A DNA stretch of 64,000 nucleotides from Pseudomarimonas salicorniae (GCF_023156535.1 NZ_JALNMH010000003.1:62001-126000); one strand, 5' to 3'; positions 1-9,106 are shown, counted from the stretch's first letter. The notes: generated from the sequence alone by a model not told the origin. Program-made: numbers and translations.

Positions 1-5
1 TTGCG

Positions 6-72
6 TGTAGGAGCCAGCTTGCTGGCGATCGTCCCGTCCGGGGCGCCTATCGCCAGCAAGCTGGCTCCTACA
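6..72. repeat. REP-type palindrome, family C (GTAGGAGCCAGCTTGCTGGC)
   Basis: A near-perfect inverted repeat: the left arm begins TGTAGGAGCCAGCTTGCTGG and its reverse complement closes the unit at 72, around a short GC-rich loop. The same unit recurs at 30819-30885, 38944-39010 and 49245-49311. The GTAG head followed by an imperfect hairpin is the hallmark of REP elements mobilised by RAYT (TnpA-REP) transposases; no RAYT gene lies in this window. This copy lacks the two repeat modules that precede the other three copies, perhaps because the window starts here. Confidence 0.85.
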
Positions 73-145
73 ATTAGACAGCGGCGAATGCGAACTCCGC
101 GCCCGAACTGCGCCCCCGCGAATGCCGCGGGGGCGGGGTGGGGCG

Positions 146-311
146 CTAGTGTCCTGTCCCGGAAATACATCGCAGAACTCGCTCGGTCTGCGCCGCCGAT
201 GCTGCGTTGCTCGGCGTCGCCATAGCGCTGCTATGCCTCCTTCTCGCGCCTTGCCTCGACGACGCATCCGCGTCGCGACTTCAACAACGCACTTCCGGGA
301 CAGGACACTAG
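146..311. mobile_element. MITE-like element B, 17-bp terminal inverted repeats, CTAG-flanked
   Basis: AGTGTCCTGTCCCGGAA at 148-164 is matched by its exact reverse complement at 293-309, and both outer ends lie in the tetranucleotide CTAG (146-149 and 308-311). The roughly 130-bp interior has no credible gene. The structure is that of a non-autonomous, IS-derived miniature element; a CTAG target duplication fits IS5-family insertion habits. Its right-hand CTAG is also the left flank of element A, so the two elements abut. One copy is seen in the window. Confidence 0.7.
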
Positions 312-579
312 GGAGCCTCTGAATAAGTCCCGTGCCCCGCGTTGCCACGGTGTGCGTTCGCACCAAGGCGGACGCCGAAGGACGTGGTGGTGCCACGTTC
401 AAGGTGGCCACTGCAGGTGCGGGCGCACACCGTGGCAACCCTCCGGGCCGGGATTGTGCAGCCATCCAGCTGCGTTGCGCGTCTTGGCCGTGGCACCACC
501 ACGCCCTGCGACGCGCGCCTTGCTGGCCGGCTGCACAACCTCCGGCGCGGGGCGCTGGACTTGTTCAGAGTCTCCCTAG
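308..579. mobile_element. MITE-like element A, copy 1 (268 bp, IS5-like ends, CTAG flanks)
   Basis: The element (310-577) has imperfect terminal inverted repeats of the form GGGAGNCTCTGAANAAGTCC and is bounded by CTAG on both sides (308-311, 576-579). The GAANAAGTCC portion resembles the GAACAAGTCC end of IS5, and IS5-group elements favour YTAR targets such as CTAG; this assignment is from memory. A 268-bp copy in opposite orientation lies at 49533-49800 and is nearly identical. The interior holds perfect internal inverted repeats in crossing order (341-356 with 424-439; 383-397 with 489-503). The right-hand CTAG supplies the TAG stop codon of the thiolase gene read from the minus strand. Confidence 0.85.
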
Positions 580-1775
580 AGCGCCTCGATGATCCCGGCA
601 GCGCCCATGCCGGTGCCGATGCACATGGTGACCATGCCGTACTTCTGCTTGCGACGGCGCAGGCCATGGACGATGGTCGCGGTGCGGATCGCACCGGTGG
701 CACCGAGCGGGTGGCCGAGGGCGATGGCGCCGCCCAGCGGGTTGACCTTGGACGGATCCAGACCACAGTCACGGATCACCGCCAGCGCCTGGGCGGCAAA
801 GGCCTCGTTCAGCTCGATCCAGTCCATCTGCTCGTGGGTCAGACCGGCCTGCTTGAGCACCTTGGGAATCGCCGCGATCGGGCCGATGCCCATGACCTCG
901 GGGCGGACGCCGGCCACCGAGAAGCCGACGAAGCGCGCCAGCGGGGTCAGGCCGTAATCCTTGATCGCCTGCTCCGAGGCGAGCAGCACGCCGGCGGCGC
1001 CGTCGGACATCTGCGAGGCGTTGCCGGCCGTCACCGAGCCGCCCATGCGGAAGACCGGGCGCAGCTTGGCCAGGCCCTCGGCGGTGGTGTCGGGGCGCGG
1101 GCCCTCATCGGTGTCCACCACGACCTGCTTCACCTTCACGGTGTTGCCGCCAAGCTCGGGGATCCGCGCGGTGACCTGGTACGGGCTGATCTCCTGCTTG
1201 AACTCACCGGCCTGGATCGCGGCCATCGCCTTCTGGTGCGAGGCCAGGGCAAAGGCGTCCTGGTCCTCGCGGGAGACCTTCCACTCCTCGGCGACCTTCT
1301 CAGCGGTGATGCCCATGCCATAGGCGATGGCGACGTTCTCGTCGCGGGCGAAGACCTCGGGGCTCATCGCCACCTTGTTGCCCATCATCGGCACCATCGA
1401 CATCGACTCGGTTCCGCCGGCCAGGACCAGGTCGGCCTCGCCGAGACGGATGCGGTCGGCGGCCATGGCCACGGCCTGGATGCCGGAGGAACAGAAGCGG
1501 TTGATGGTCTGCGCGGCCACCGTGTTCGGCAGGCCGGCCAGCAGCACGCCGATGCGGGCCACGTTCATGCCCTGCTCGCCCTCGGGCATGGCGCAGCCGA
1601 TGATGGCGTCGTCGATGCGCGAGGTGTCGATGCCCGGCGCCTGCGCGACGACTTCGCGCAGCACGTGGGCCAGCATTTCATCGGGGCGGGTATTGCGGAA
1701 GAAGCCACGCGGGGCCTTGCCGACCGGGGTGCGGGTGGCGGCAACGATGTAGGCGTCCTGGATTTGGCGACTCAT
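576..1775 (-). CDS. fadA: acetyl-CoA C-acyltransferase (3-ketoacyl-CoA thiolase)
   Basis: A 399-residue thiolase that cleaves 3-ketoacyl-CoA to acetyl-CoA and a shortened acyl-CoA in the last step of beta-oxidation. The nucleophilic Cys95 lies in NRFCSSG, His355 in GHPLGATG and the second catalytic Cys385 in CIGTGMG, so the active site is complete and the length is normal for the family. It is the last gene of a minus-strand operon, 71 bp after the fadN-like partner. Its TAG stop codon lies inside the CTAG flank of MITE-like element A, so the insertion abuts the gene without truncating it. Confidence 0.95.
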   Translation of the reverse strand: MSRQIQDAYIVAATRTPVGKAPRGFFRNTRPDEMLAHVLREVVAQAPGIDTSRIDDAIIGCAMPEGEQGMNVARIGVLLAGLPNTVAAQTINRFCSSGIQAVAMAADRIRLGEADLVLAGGTESMSMVPMMGNKVAMSPEVFARDENVAIAYGMGITAEKVAEEWKVSREDQDAFALASHQKAMAAIQAGEFKQEISPYQVTARIPELGGNTVKVKQVVVDTDEGPRPDTTAEGLAKLRPVFRMGGSVTAGNASQMSDGAAGVLLASEQAIKDYGLTPLARFVGFSVAGVRPEVMGIGPIAAIPKVLKQAGLTHEQMDWIELNEAFAAQALAVIRDCGLDPSKVNPLGGAIALGHPLGATGAIRTATIVHGLRRRKQKYGMVTMCIGTGMGAAGIIEAL

Positions 1776-1846
1776 GGGGATGTCCTTGATCTGGGGTCCG
1801 GAGCGCGACCGGTCCGGTGCGCTCCAAGGAAAGGGATGCGTACGGC

Positions 1847-4216
1847 TCAGTTGCGCAGCGGCTTGCCGGTCTTCAGCGTGTGCATGATCCGCTCCTGGGT
1901 CTTCGGCATCTGCGCCAGCGCGACGAAGTGTTCGCGCTCGAGCTTGAGCAGCCAGTCCTCGTCGACCACAGCGCCGCGGTCGACCTCGCCGCCGCAGAGC
2001 ACGGTGGCGATGCGCGAGGCGACCTCGTAGTCGTGCTTGGAGATGAACCGGCCCTCGAGCATGTTCACCAGCATCATCTTGAAGGTGGCGATGCCGACGT
2101 CGCCGGCGACCGGGATCTGCCGCGCCGGCATCGGCGGGCGGTAGCCTGCGTCGGCCAGTGCGCGGACCTGGCCCTTGGCCACGTGCAGGGCCTCGAAGGT
2201 GTTGAAGACGACCAGGTCACCCTCGCGCAGCAGCTTCGACTCCTTGGCCTCGACCGCCGAGGTCGAGACCTTGCCCATCGCCACGGTCTCGAAGTAGGGC
2301 CTGAGCTGGGCGAAGACGTCGCCGCCCGGGCCGGCCGCCTGCGCGGCGCGCAGGGCGATCTCTTTCAGGCCGCCACCGGCCGGCAGCAGGCCGACGCCGG
2401 CCTCGACCAGGCCGATGTAGCTCTCGAGCGCGGCCACAGTGCGCGCCGAGTGCATCTGGAACTCGCAGCCGCCGCCCAGGGCCAGGCCGCGCACCGCGGC
2501 GACCACCGGAACCAGCGAGTACTTGATGCGCTGGCTGGTGGCCTGGAAGTTGGCGACCATGGCTTCGAACTCGTCGAGCTTGCCCGCCTGCAGCGAGCCC
2601 ATCGCGCCGGACAGGTCGGCGCCGGCCGAGAACGGCTCCTTCGGCTGCCAGATGACCAGGCCGGTGAAGTCCTTCTCGGCGACGTCGATGGCCTGCTGGA
2701 TGCCGGAGAGCACGCCGTCGGACACGGTATGCATCTTGGTCTTGAAGCTCAGCACGGCGACGCCGTCGCCGTCGTGCCACATGCGCACGGCGTCGGTCTC
2801 GAACACCGTCTCACCCTGCGGGTAGACCTCGCCCAGCACCGGATCCTTGAAGCGCTGGCGGTCATAGACCGGGTTGCTGCTGCGGGCGATCATCGCGTTG
2901 CTGGCCGGGGCGTAGCTGCCCTCGGCGGAATGCACGCCCGCGCGGCCGTCGCTGACCCAGCCGGGCAGGGCGGCATCGGCCATGGTCTTGCCGGCCTTGC
3001 GGTCCTCCTCGATCCAGCCGGCGATGGTCTGCCAGCCGGCAGCCTGCCAGGTCTCGAACGGGCCCTGCTGCCAGCCGTAGCCCCAGCGGATTGCCAGGTC
3101 GACATCGCGGGCGGTCTCGGCGATGTTCTTCAGGTGATAGGCGGTGTAGTGGAACAGGTCTCGGAAGCAGGCCCAGAGGAACTGCGCCTGCGGGTGCTGG
3201 CTCTCGCGCAGCTTGGCGAACTTCTCCGCCGGATTGCGGATCTTCAGGATCTCCAGCACCTCGGGCGCGGCGGCGCGGTCAGCCGGCCGGTAGTCCTGCT
3301 TCTCGACATCCAGCACCATGATGTCCTTGCCGACCTTGCGGAAGATGCCAGCCCCGGCCTTCTGGCCGAGGGCGCCCTTGGCGATCAATGCCTGCTGCCA
3401 GGCCGGAGCCTGGAAGTAGCCGTGCCAGGGGTCCTCCGGCAGGGTGTCGGCCATGGTCTTGATGACGTGGGCCATGGTGTCGAGGCCGACCACGTCCGAG
3501 GTGCGGAAGGTGGCCGACTTCGGCCGGCCGAGCAGCGGGCCGGTCAGCGCGTCGACCTCGTCGAAGCCCAGGCCAAAGGCCTGGGTGTGGTGGATCACCG
3601 AGAGGATCGAGAACACGCCGATGCGGTTGCCGATGAAGTTCGGGGTGTCCTTGGCGTAGACCACGCCCTTGCCGAGCGTGCTCACCAGGAAGGACTCAAG
3701 CCCCTCGAGCACGGCCTTGTCGGTGTTCTTGCAGGGGATCAGCTCGGCCAGGTGCATGTAGCGCGGCGGGTTGAAGAAGTGCACGCCGCAGAAGCGCGGC
3801 TGCACCTTGGCGTCCAGCGCATCGGCCATGGCATTGATCGACAGGCCCGAGGTATTGGAGGCGACCACGGCATGCGGGGCGATGTGCGGGCCGATCTTCT
3901 TGTACAGGTCCAGCTTCCAGTCCATCCGTTCGGCGATCGCCTCGATGATCAGGTCACAGCCCTCGAGAAGCTCGAGATGCTGACCGTAGTTCGCCGGGGT
4001 GATCGAGCCGGCCAGCGACTTGCTGGCGTAGGGCGCCGGGGACAGCTTGAGCAGCCCGGCCAGGGCCTTGTTGACGATGCCATTGGGATCGCCTTCCTTG
4101 GCCGGCAGGTCGAACAACACGGTGTCGACGCCCGCATTGACCAGATGGGCGGCGATCTGCGCGCCCATGACGCCGGCGCCGAGCACGGCAACCTTGCGGA
4201 TGCGAAGGTGGGACAT
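1847..4216 (-). CDS. fadN: 3-hydroxyacyl-CoA dehydrogenase/enoyl-CoA hydratase, FadN type
   Basis: A 789-residue bifunctional beta-oxidation enzyme with the dehydrogenase first and the hydratase second, the reverse of FadB/FadJ and the same order and length as Bacillus FadN. The N-terminal Rossmann motif GAGVMG is at residues 13-18 and the dehydrogenase HFFNPP motif follows. The C-terminal crotonase part keeps both glutamates, in GGGCEF and in LVEAGVGLLP. GGAG lies just upstream of the ATG. It sits between the PsrA-like regulator (60-bp gap) and the thiolase (71-bp gap), so the three form one transcription unit that turns enoyl-CoA into acetyl-CoA. Confidence 0.93.
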   Translation of the reverse strand: MSHLRIRKVAVLGAGVMGAQIAAHLVNAGVDTVLFDLPAKEGDPNGIVNKALAGLLKLSPAPYASKSLAGSITPANYGQHLELLEGCDLIIEAIAERMDWKLDLYKKIGPHIAPHAVVASNTSGLSINAMADALDAKVQPRFCGVHFFNPPRYMHLAELIPCKNTDKAVLEGLESFLVSTLGKGVVYAKDTPNFIGNRIGVFSILSVIHHTQAFGLGFDEVDALTGPLLGRPKSATFRTSDVVGLDTMAHVIKTMADTLPEDPWHGYFQAPAWQQALIAKGALGQKAGAGIFRKVGKDIMVLDVEKQDYRPADRAAAPEVLEILKIRNPAEKFAKLRESQHPQAQFLWACFRDLFHYTAYHLKNIAETARDVDLAIRWGYGWQQGPFETWQAAGWQTIAGWIEEDRKAGKTMADAALPGWVSDGRAGVHSAEGSYAPASNAMIARSSNPVYDRQRFKDPVLGEVYPQGETVFETDAVRMWHDGDGVAVLSFKTKMHTVSDGVLSGIQQAIDVAEKDFTGLVIWQPKEPFSAGADLSGAMGSLQAGKLDEFEAMVANFQATSQRIKYSLVPVVAAVRGLALGGGCEFQMHSARTVAALESYIGLVEAGVGLLPAGGGLKEIALRAAQAAGPGGDVFAQLRPYFETVAMGKVSTSAVEAKESKLLREGDLVVFNTFEALHVAKGQVRALADAGYRPPMPARQIPVAGDVGIATFKMMLVNMLEGRFISKHDYEVASRIATVLCGGEVDRGAVVDEDWLLKLEREHFVALAQMPKTQERIMHTLKTGKPLRN

Positions 4217-4276
4217 GGATGACTCCAGGGACAGGATGGGAGGGGAGGGTGTCTTGGGGTGCGGCAGGGTGCGGGC

Positions 4277-4897
4277 TCAGCCCGCGCGCAGGCCGCCTGC
4301 GGCAAAGCGGACCAGCTCCTCGGCCGCGCGCCTGCAGTGTTCCTTCTCCGGCAGGCCGGAGGGACGCTTGATCTGGCCGAAGTCGGCCATGGCATAGGTC
4401 AGCGCCCCGGCGATGAAGTCGAGGCGCCAATAGAGCTGCTCGCGGGGCAGTTTGGGCACGGCGACGCCGATGGCCCGCGCGAACTCACGCATCACGTGCC
4501 CGTAGTTGTCGGACAGGAAGCTGCGCAGCTTGTCGTCCTTCTCGGCGTAGGCGCGAGCGATCACCCGGACAAAGGCGCCGCCACCGCTGCGGTCAAGACT
4601 CAGCTGCAGGGCCGGCTCGATAAAGGCGGCGAGGATGCCCTCCAGGTCGCCCGGGTCGCGCTCCTCGACGGTGCGCAGGGCGGCCACGCGCTTGGCGCTG
4701 AGCTCGTCCAGCCGGCGCCGGAACACTTCGTTGATCAGGTTGCTCTTCGAGCCGAAGTGGTAGTTGACCGCCGCCAGATTGACATCGGCCCGGCTGGTCA
4801 CCTGGCGCAGCGAGGTTTCGGCGAAACCGTGCTGGGCGAACAGCGCTTCCGCCGCTCCGAGGATGCGGTCCTTGGTCGAGAAATGCGGGTTGCTCAT
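4277..4897 (-). CDS. psrA: TetR-family regulator of fatty-acid degradation, PsrA-like
   Basis: A 206-residue TetR-type repressor. Residues of the N-terminal helix-turn-helix (ETSLRQVTSRADVNLAAVNY, then HFGSKSNL) closely resemble Pseudomonas PsrA, which senses long-chain acyl-CoA and represses fad genes. I chose the ATG at 4897; a TTG lies three codons upstream. A palindrome of the PsrA consensus lies only 13 bp upstream of this ATG, which points to autorepression and, since fadN and fadA follow on the same strand, to control of the whole operon. The PsrA name rests on HTH similarity, operator and context; the effector is inferred. Confidence 0.88.
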   Translation of the reverse strand: MSNPHFSTKDRILGAAEALFAQHGFAETSLRQVTSRADVNLAAVNYHFGSKSNLINEVFRRRLDELSAKRVAALRTVEERDPGDLEGILAAFIEPALQLSLDRSGGGAFVRVIARAYAEKDDKLRSFLSDNYGHVMREFARAIGVAVPKLPREQLYWRLDFIAGALTYAMADFGQIKRPSGLPEKEHCRRAAEELVRFAAGGLRAG

Positions 4898-4910
4898 GGC
4901 TATCAATCGG

Positions 4911-4926
4911 TCAAACGTTCGTTTGA
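4911..4926. promoter_or_regulatory. PsrA-type operator palindrome
   Basis: TCAAACGTTCGTTTGA is a perfect 7-bp inverted repeat with a 2-bp centre. It contains CAAAC-N4-GTTTG, which fits the published PsrA box (G/C)AAAC-N2-4-GTTT(G/C). It lies in the divergent gap between psrA (start 4897) and ndk (start 5091), much closer to psrA, so it most likely autoregulates the psrA-fadN-fadA operon. Confidence 0.82.
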
Positions 4927-5090
4927 ATGGAAGGTAGCGAAGGGCCGCTCCGGGGTCAACGGGTCGAGCGCTGCGGAATTTCCCGAGACCTCGAAAAAAG
5001 CCAGCAAAAGCCGGCGTTTATCTGCTAGTCTTAAGAGCTGCGACGCATTTCTGTCTGCAGCTGTCATTCAATCTTCACCACGGAGCCCCC

Positions 5091-5516
5091 ATGGCGCTGG
5101 AACGCACCATTTCCATCATCAAGCCCGACGCGGTCGCCAAGAACGTCATCGGCCAGATCTATTCCCGCTTCGAGAACGCCGGCCTGAAGGTCGTCGCCGC
5201 CAAGATGAAGCACCTCTCGAAGAAGGAAGCCGAAGGGTTCTACGCCGTGCACCGCGAGCGTCCGTTCTTCGGCGCCCTGGTCGAGTTCATGACCTCCGGC
5301 CCGGTGATGATCCAGGTCCTTGAGGGCGAGAATGCCGTTGCCAAGAACCGTGAGCTGATGGGCGCCACCAACCCGAAGGACGCAGCGCCGGGCACCATCC
5401 GCGCCGACTTCGCAGAGTCCATCGACGCCAACGCCGTGCACGGCTCGGACAGCCAGGAGAATGCCGCGATCGAGATCGCCTATTTCTTCTCCACCACCGA
5501 GCTCTGCCCGCGCTGA
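5091..5516 (+). CDS. ndk: nucleoside diphosphate kinase
   Basis: A 141-residue enzyme that transfers the gamma phosphate of ATP to nucleoside diphosphates through a phosphohistidine. The N-terminal [11 protein letters not shown] signature and the active-site segment ANAVHGSDS, holding the catalytic histidine, are intact; the length is that of bacterial Ndk. GGAG precedes the ATG by a few bases. It heads a same-strand run into rlmN, pilW and rodZ, an arrangement common in gammaproteobacteria, and is divergent from psrA. Confidence 0.97.
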   Translation: MALERTISIIKPDAVAKNVIGQIYSRFENAGLKVVAAKMKHLSKKEAEGFYAVHRERPFFGALVEFMTSGPVMIQVLEGENAVAKNRELMGATNPKDAAPGTIRADFAESIDANAVHGSDSQENAAIEIAYFFSTTELCPR

Positions 5517-5529
5517 GCGAGCCCAAGAC

Positions 5530-6678
5530 GTGACCGAGAACACCTCCATCGTGAACCTGCTCGATCTTGATCGGGCAGGCATGGAAGCGTTCTTCGAGGA
5601 CTTGGGGGAGAAGCGGTTCCGCGCCCACCAGGTGATGAAGTGGATCTACCACCGTCACGTCACCGAGTTCTCGGAAATGACCGACGTGGGCAAGGCGCTG
5701 CGCGCCAAGCTCGAAGCCCGCGCGGAAATCCGTCCACCGAACGTGCTTTTCGACAAGCCGTCGGTGGACGGCACCCACAAGTGGCTGCTCGGCATGGATG
5801 CGGGCAATGCCATCGAGGCCGTTTTCATCCCCGACAAGGGGCGCGGCACGCTGTGCGTTTCGAGCCAGGTGGGCTGTGGCCTGAACTGCCAGTTCTGCTC
5901 GACCGCCACCCAGGGCTTCAACCGCAACCTGAGCACCGCCGAGATCATCGGCCAGGTCTGGGTGGCTTCAAAGCACCTCGGCAACAAGACCCACCTCGAC
6001 CGCAAGCTGACCAACGTGGTCATGATGGGCATGGGCGAGCCGCTGCTGAACTTCGACAACGTCGTATGCGCGATGAGCATCATGCGCGACGACCTCGGCT
6101 TTGGCCTCGCCAACAAGCGGGTGACCCTCTCGACCTCCGGTCTCGTGCCGATGATCGACCGCCTCGGTGAGGAGAGCGACGTCGCCCTCGCGGTGTCGCT
6201 GCATGCGCCGAACGACGCGCTGCGCACCGAACTGATCCCGCTGAACAAGAAGTACCCGATCGCCGAATTGATGGATGCCTGCGTGCGCTACCTGCGGCGC
6301 AAGCGCAAGGGTGAGTCGGTCACCTTCGAGTACACCCTGATGCGCGGCGTGAACGATTCGCCTGCGATCGCCCGCGAGCTGGTCAGGCTGATGAAGTCCT
6401 TCGCCAACCAGATGCAGTATGCCGACGCGGCCAAGGTCAACCTGATTCCCTTCAATCCGTTTCCGGGCACGCGCTTCGAGCGCAGCGGCGAAGAGGAGAT
6501 CCGGGCCTTCCAGCGCATCCTGCTCGATGCCGGGGTGCTGACCATGGTGCGCCGGACCCGCGGCGACGACATCGATGCGGCCTGCGGCCAGCTCAAGGGG
6601 CAGGTCATGGACCGCACCCGCCGCCAGGCCGAGTTCCGCCGCCGTCTCGAAGAGGGAGCGCCCCCGCATGCGGCGTAG
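5530..6678 (+). CDS. rlmN: dual-specificity 23S rRNA A2503/tRNA A37 C2-methyltransferase
   Basis: A radical-SAM methyltransferase of 382 residues from a GTG start. The cluster motif C-x3-C-x2-C is at residues 116, 120 and 123 (CGLNCQFC), and Cys352 near the C-terminus (DAACGQL) corresponds to the methyl-carrying cysteine of the family. I chose the GTG at 5530, 14 bp after ndk, because the protein homology begins there; an open frame runs further upstream inside ndk but is not family-like. The stop overlaps the start of pilW by 11 bases. Confidence 0.95.
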   Translation: MTENTSIVNLLDLDRAGMEAFFEDLGEKRFRAHQVMKWIYHRHVTEFSEMTDVGKALRAKLEARAEIRPPNVLFDKPSVDGTHKWLLGMDAGNAIEAVFIPDKGRGTLCVSSQVGCGLNCQFCSTATQGFNRNLSTAEIIGQVWVASKHLGNKTHLDRKLTNVVMMGMGEPLLNFDNVVCAMSIMRDDLGFGLANKRVTLSTSGLVPMIDRLGEESDVALAVSLHAPNDALRTELIPLNKKYPIAELMDACVRYLRRKRKGESVTFEYTLMRGVNDSPAIARELVRLMKSFANQMQYADAAKVNLIPFNPFPGTRFERSGEEEIRAFQRILLDAGVLTMVRRTRGDDIDAACGQLKGQVMDRTRRQAEFRRRLEEGAPPHAA

Positions 6679-7426
6679 TGCGCTGGCGCTTCCGCTGTGC
6701 CTGCTGCTGGCCGGCTGCACCGGTTCGCCCTCGCGTCTTGGCGACGGCCCTTCCCGCGAGCAGGATGCCGCTGCCCTGCAGGTCAAGCTCGGCCAGGAGT
6801 ACATGCTCAAGGGCGAGCTGGAGACAGCCCAGGACAAGCTGCGTCGGGCAATTGAGCTGGACCCCAACTCGGTTGACGCCAACACCCTGCTCGGGGTCCT
6901 CAACGAGCGCATCCGTCGGCCTGAGATCGCCGAGCGCTTCTACCGCCGGGCGGTGGAGCTCAAGCCCGGGGACGGCTCGGTCAACAACAACCTGGGCGTG
7001 TTCCTCTGTGCCCAGGGCAAGTACGACGAGGCCGACACGCATTTCCGCGCCGCCGTCGACGACCCCTTCTACCGGACTCCGGCGGCCGCACTGGCCAATG
7101 CCGGCGTCTGCAGCAGGCAGGCAGGCCAGCGCGACCGCGCCGAGGACTACCTGCGCCGTGCCCTGGAGCTGGAGCGCGGCAACCTGATCGCGCTGGCTGA
7201 ACTGGCCAACATCAGCCATTCGCGCGGCGAATCGCTGCGGGCCCGGGCCTTTATCCAGCGCTACGAAGCCCGGGCCGAGCCCGATGCCGCGCTCCTGCTG
7301 CTCGGCCTCAAGGTCGAACGCCAGCTCGGCGACAGCAAGGCCGCTGAGCGCTATGCCCGGCAGCTGCGCGAACGCTTTCCCGATGTCGAACTGCCCTCCG
7401 AAGAATCCAGCACGCCTCCGTCATGA
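6668..7426 (+). CDS. pilW: type IV pilus biogenesis/stability lipoprotein PilW
   Basis: A 252-residue lipoprotein with TPR repeats. The signal peptide ends in the lipobox LLAGC (Cys at residue 17), and about four TPR units follow (for example [20 protein letters not shown]). PilW/PilF family members sit in the outer membrane and help assemble the PilQ secretin of type IV pili. The rlmN-pilW-rodZ order is the usual context. The ATG overlaps the end of rlmN, and the stop overlaps rodZ by four bases. Confidence 0.9.
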   Translation: MRRSALALPLCLLLAGCTGSPSRLGDGPSREQDAAALQVKLGQEYMLKGELETAQDKLRRAIELDPNSVDANTLLGVLNERIRRPEIAERFYRRAVELKPGDGSVNNNLGVFLCAQGKYDEADTHFRAAVDDPFYRTPAAALANAGVCSRQAGQRDRAEDYLRRALELERGNLIALAELANISHSRGESLRARAFIQRYEARAEPDAALLLLGLKVERQLGDSKAAERYARQLRERFPDVELPSEESSTPPS

Positions 7427-8301
7427 CCGATCCGATCGATTGCGAGCGCAAGTCCCTTGGTCCCCGTCTGCGCGAGGCGCGTGAGGCGCGCGGACTGAGC
7501 ACCCTGCAGGCCGCCGAGCAGCTGCACCTGCCCCATGCGGTGATCGAGTCCCTGGAAAACGAGCGCTTCGAGCAGCTCGGTGCCTCGATCTACGTGCGCG
7601 GTCACCTGCGCTCCTATCTGCGCCTGCTCGAGCTTCCTGAAGTCCTCGCCGAGGAGGGGGTCAGGAAGATGGGCGAAGCGCCGCCGGCCCTTCGCACTAC
7701 CACCCACACCCCCCGCCTGAAGTACCTGACCGACCGCTACGCCATGCGAGCGGTCTATGTCCTGCTGACCCTGTCGATCATCGTGCCGGCCCTCTGGGTC
7801 GCCACTCAGCATGCCGGGCTTGGCGGAATGCCGCGCAGCGCGCGCTCGCTGGATGCGCCGCCGGTACCGGCCCAGGACAGCGGACCGCGGAGTCCGGCAG
7901 CCCTTCAGCCCGGCGCCGCCCAGCAATTGCCGGCAGCGCCGGCCGAGCGCGAGACGGTGGTGGCCTCCATGGCGCCGTTCTACAACGCGCCCCGCAGCGC
8001 CGAGCCCGAGCCGGCCGAGTCCGAGACCTCCGCCGCCGGGGGCTGGCTGCTCCGGTTTAGCGAGGACAGCTGGGTCGAGGTGTTGGCCGTCGACGGGCGC
8101 CGCCTTGAGTACGGGCTCGTGCGTGCCGACAGCGAGCGCCGCTTCCCGCAGGGCCAGGTCGCGCGTGTCGCGCTTGGAAATGCCGGCGGCGTGGAGGTGC
8201 TGCGCGACGGCGCCAGCGTCGATCTGCAGCCGTTCCGGCGGGCCAACGTGGCCCGTTTTGCAGTATCCTCCGACGGCTCGCTACAGCCGACCTCGGACTG
8301 A
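7423..8301 (+). CDS. rodZ: RodZ-like cytoskeletal protein (HTH-TM-DUF4115)
   Basis: A 292-residue protein with the RodZ layout: an N-terminal Cro/C1-type helix-turn-helix (roughly residues 10-75, LREAREARGLSTLQAAEQLH), one membrane segment at about 110-130, a Pro/Ala-rich linker, and a C-terminal periplasmic DUF4115 domain beginning near GGWLLRFSEDSWVEV. RodZ couples MreB to the cell-wall elongation machinery. The start overlaps the pilW stop in ATGA. In many relatives ispG and hisS follow; here a 157-bp gap leads directly to yfgM. Confidence 0.9.
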   Translation: MTDPIDCERKSLGPRLREAREARGLSTLQAAEQLHLPHAVIESLENERFEQLGASIYVRGHLRSYLRLLELPEVLAEEGVRKMGEAPPALRTTTHTPRLKYLTDRYAMRAVYVLLTLSIIVPALWVATQHAGLGGMPRSARSLDAPPVPAQDSGPRSPAALQPGAAQQLPAAPAERETVVASMAPFYNAPRSAEPEPAESETSAAGGWLLRFSEDSWVEVLAVDGRRLEYGLVRADSERRFPQGQVARVALGNAGGVEVLRDGASVDLQPFRRANVARFAVSSDGSLQPTSD

Positions 8302-8458
8302 GCCGCGTCCAGCGGTCCACCCATCGAACGCCCCAGAAGGCAAAAAGCGCCGTCGAAGGCGCGGGTTAAGGCCCGGCTCATTGCGGGCCGGCCATGTTGC
8401 GGAGCGCGCCCACGCCGGCGCCATTAGAAATCGACACCCAGGGAATCAGGTCAGACCC

Positions 8459-9106
8459 ATGAGCATGGAATTGATGGACGAACACGAACAGGGCGAACGC
8501 GTACGCGCGTGGTTGCGCGAGAACGGCGCCTCGATCGTGACCGGCATCGCCATCGGCATCGCTGCCATCGGCGGTTGGCAGTGGTGGAACGCCAAGGAGC
8601 GCAACCGCGCCCTGGAAGCGTCCAGCCAGTTCGTGGCCATGACCAGCGCCGTCGAAGGCGGCGATCGTGAACTGGCCGCCAAGGTGGCCGAGGTGCTCAG
8701 CGCCGAATACGAGCGGACCCCGTACGCCGTGCTTGCCGGCCTTACCCAGGCCGAGCTGCAGCTCGAGGCCGGCGAGACCCAGGCCGCAGTGGAGACGCTG
8801 GCAGCGGCCCGGGCCCAGGCCGCTGACCCATTGCTTGCCGACTTCACGGCGGTCCGTCTGGCCCGCGCCCAGATCGCCGCCGGCAACCCGCAGGCCGCGC
8901 TCGAGCTGCTCGAGGGGTTCAAGCGGGGGACGGCGCTGAATGCACGCGGCGACGCGCTGCTGGCGCTCGGCCGGAATGACGAGGCGGTGGCCGCTTACAA
9001 GGCGGCCCTGGAAGATATGGACGAGACGCTGCCGACGCGGCGTCTGGTCGAGCTCAAGCTGCTCGACCTGGGCGTCAACAACGAAGAAGACGAGGCGCAA
9101 GGGTGA
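8459..9106 (+). CDS. yfgM: YfgM-family TPR protein (SecYEG-associated)
   Basis: A 215-residue, single-pass membrane protein with a cytoplasmic N-terminus, a membrane helix at about residues 27-46 (SIVTGIAIGIAAIGGWQWW) and a periplasmic TPR-like domain. YfgM is an ancillary subunit of the Sec translocon that works with PpiD on envelope proteins. The ATG at 8459 is chosen; a second ATG two codons later is possible. The stop overlaps the GTG of bamB in GTGA, which implies translational coupling. Confidence 0.9.
   Translation: MSMELMDEHEQGERVRAWLRENGASIVTGIAIGIAAIGGWQWWNAKERNRALEASSQFVAMTSAVEGGDRELAAKVAEVLSAEYERTPYAVLAGLTQAELQLEAGETQAAVETLAAARAQAADPLLADFTAVRLARAQIAAGNPQAALELLEGFKRGTALNARGDALLALGRNDEAVAAYKAALEDMDETLPTRRLVELKLLDLGVNNEEDEAQG

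Noticed and set aside
332-592. Short open frames inside element A (and at 49475-49778)
   Set aside because: They lie entirely within the MITE and its inverted copy, have no ribosome site, and change frame across the internal repeats.
1817-4222. 801-codon open frame on the plus strand opposite fadN
   Set aside because: Shadow of the fadN-like gene: it mirrors that gene exactly, is rich in His/Arg/Gly/Leu as expected from antisense GC-rich codons, and has no family resemblance.
5461-5529. Longer N-terminus for RlmN beginning inside ndk
   Set aside because: The upstream 23 codons overlap ndk and are not family-like; the GTG at 5530 fits the usual RlmN start.
8370-8389. GGCCCG...CGGGCC hairpin between rodZ and yfgM as a terminator
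   Set aside because: The stem is only 6 bp and no T-run follows.
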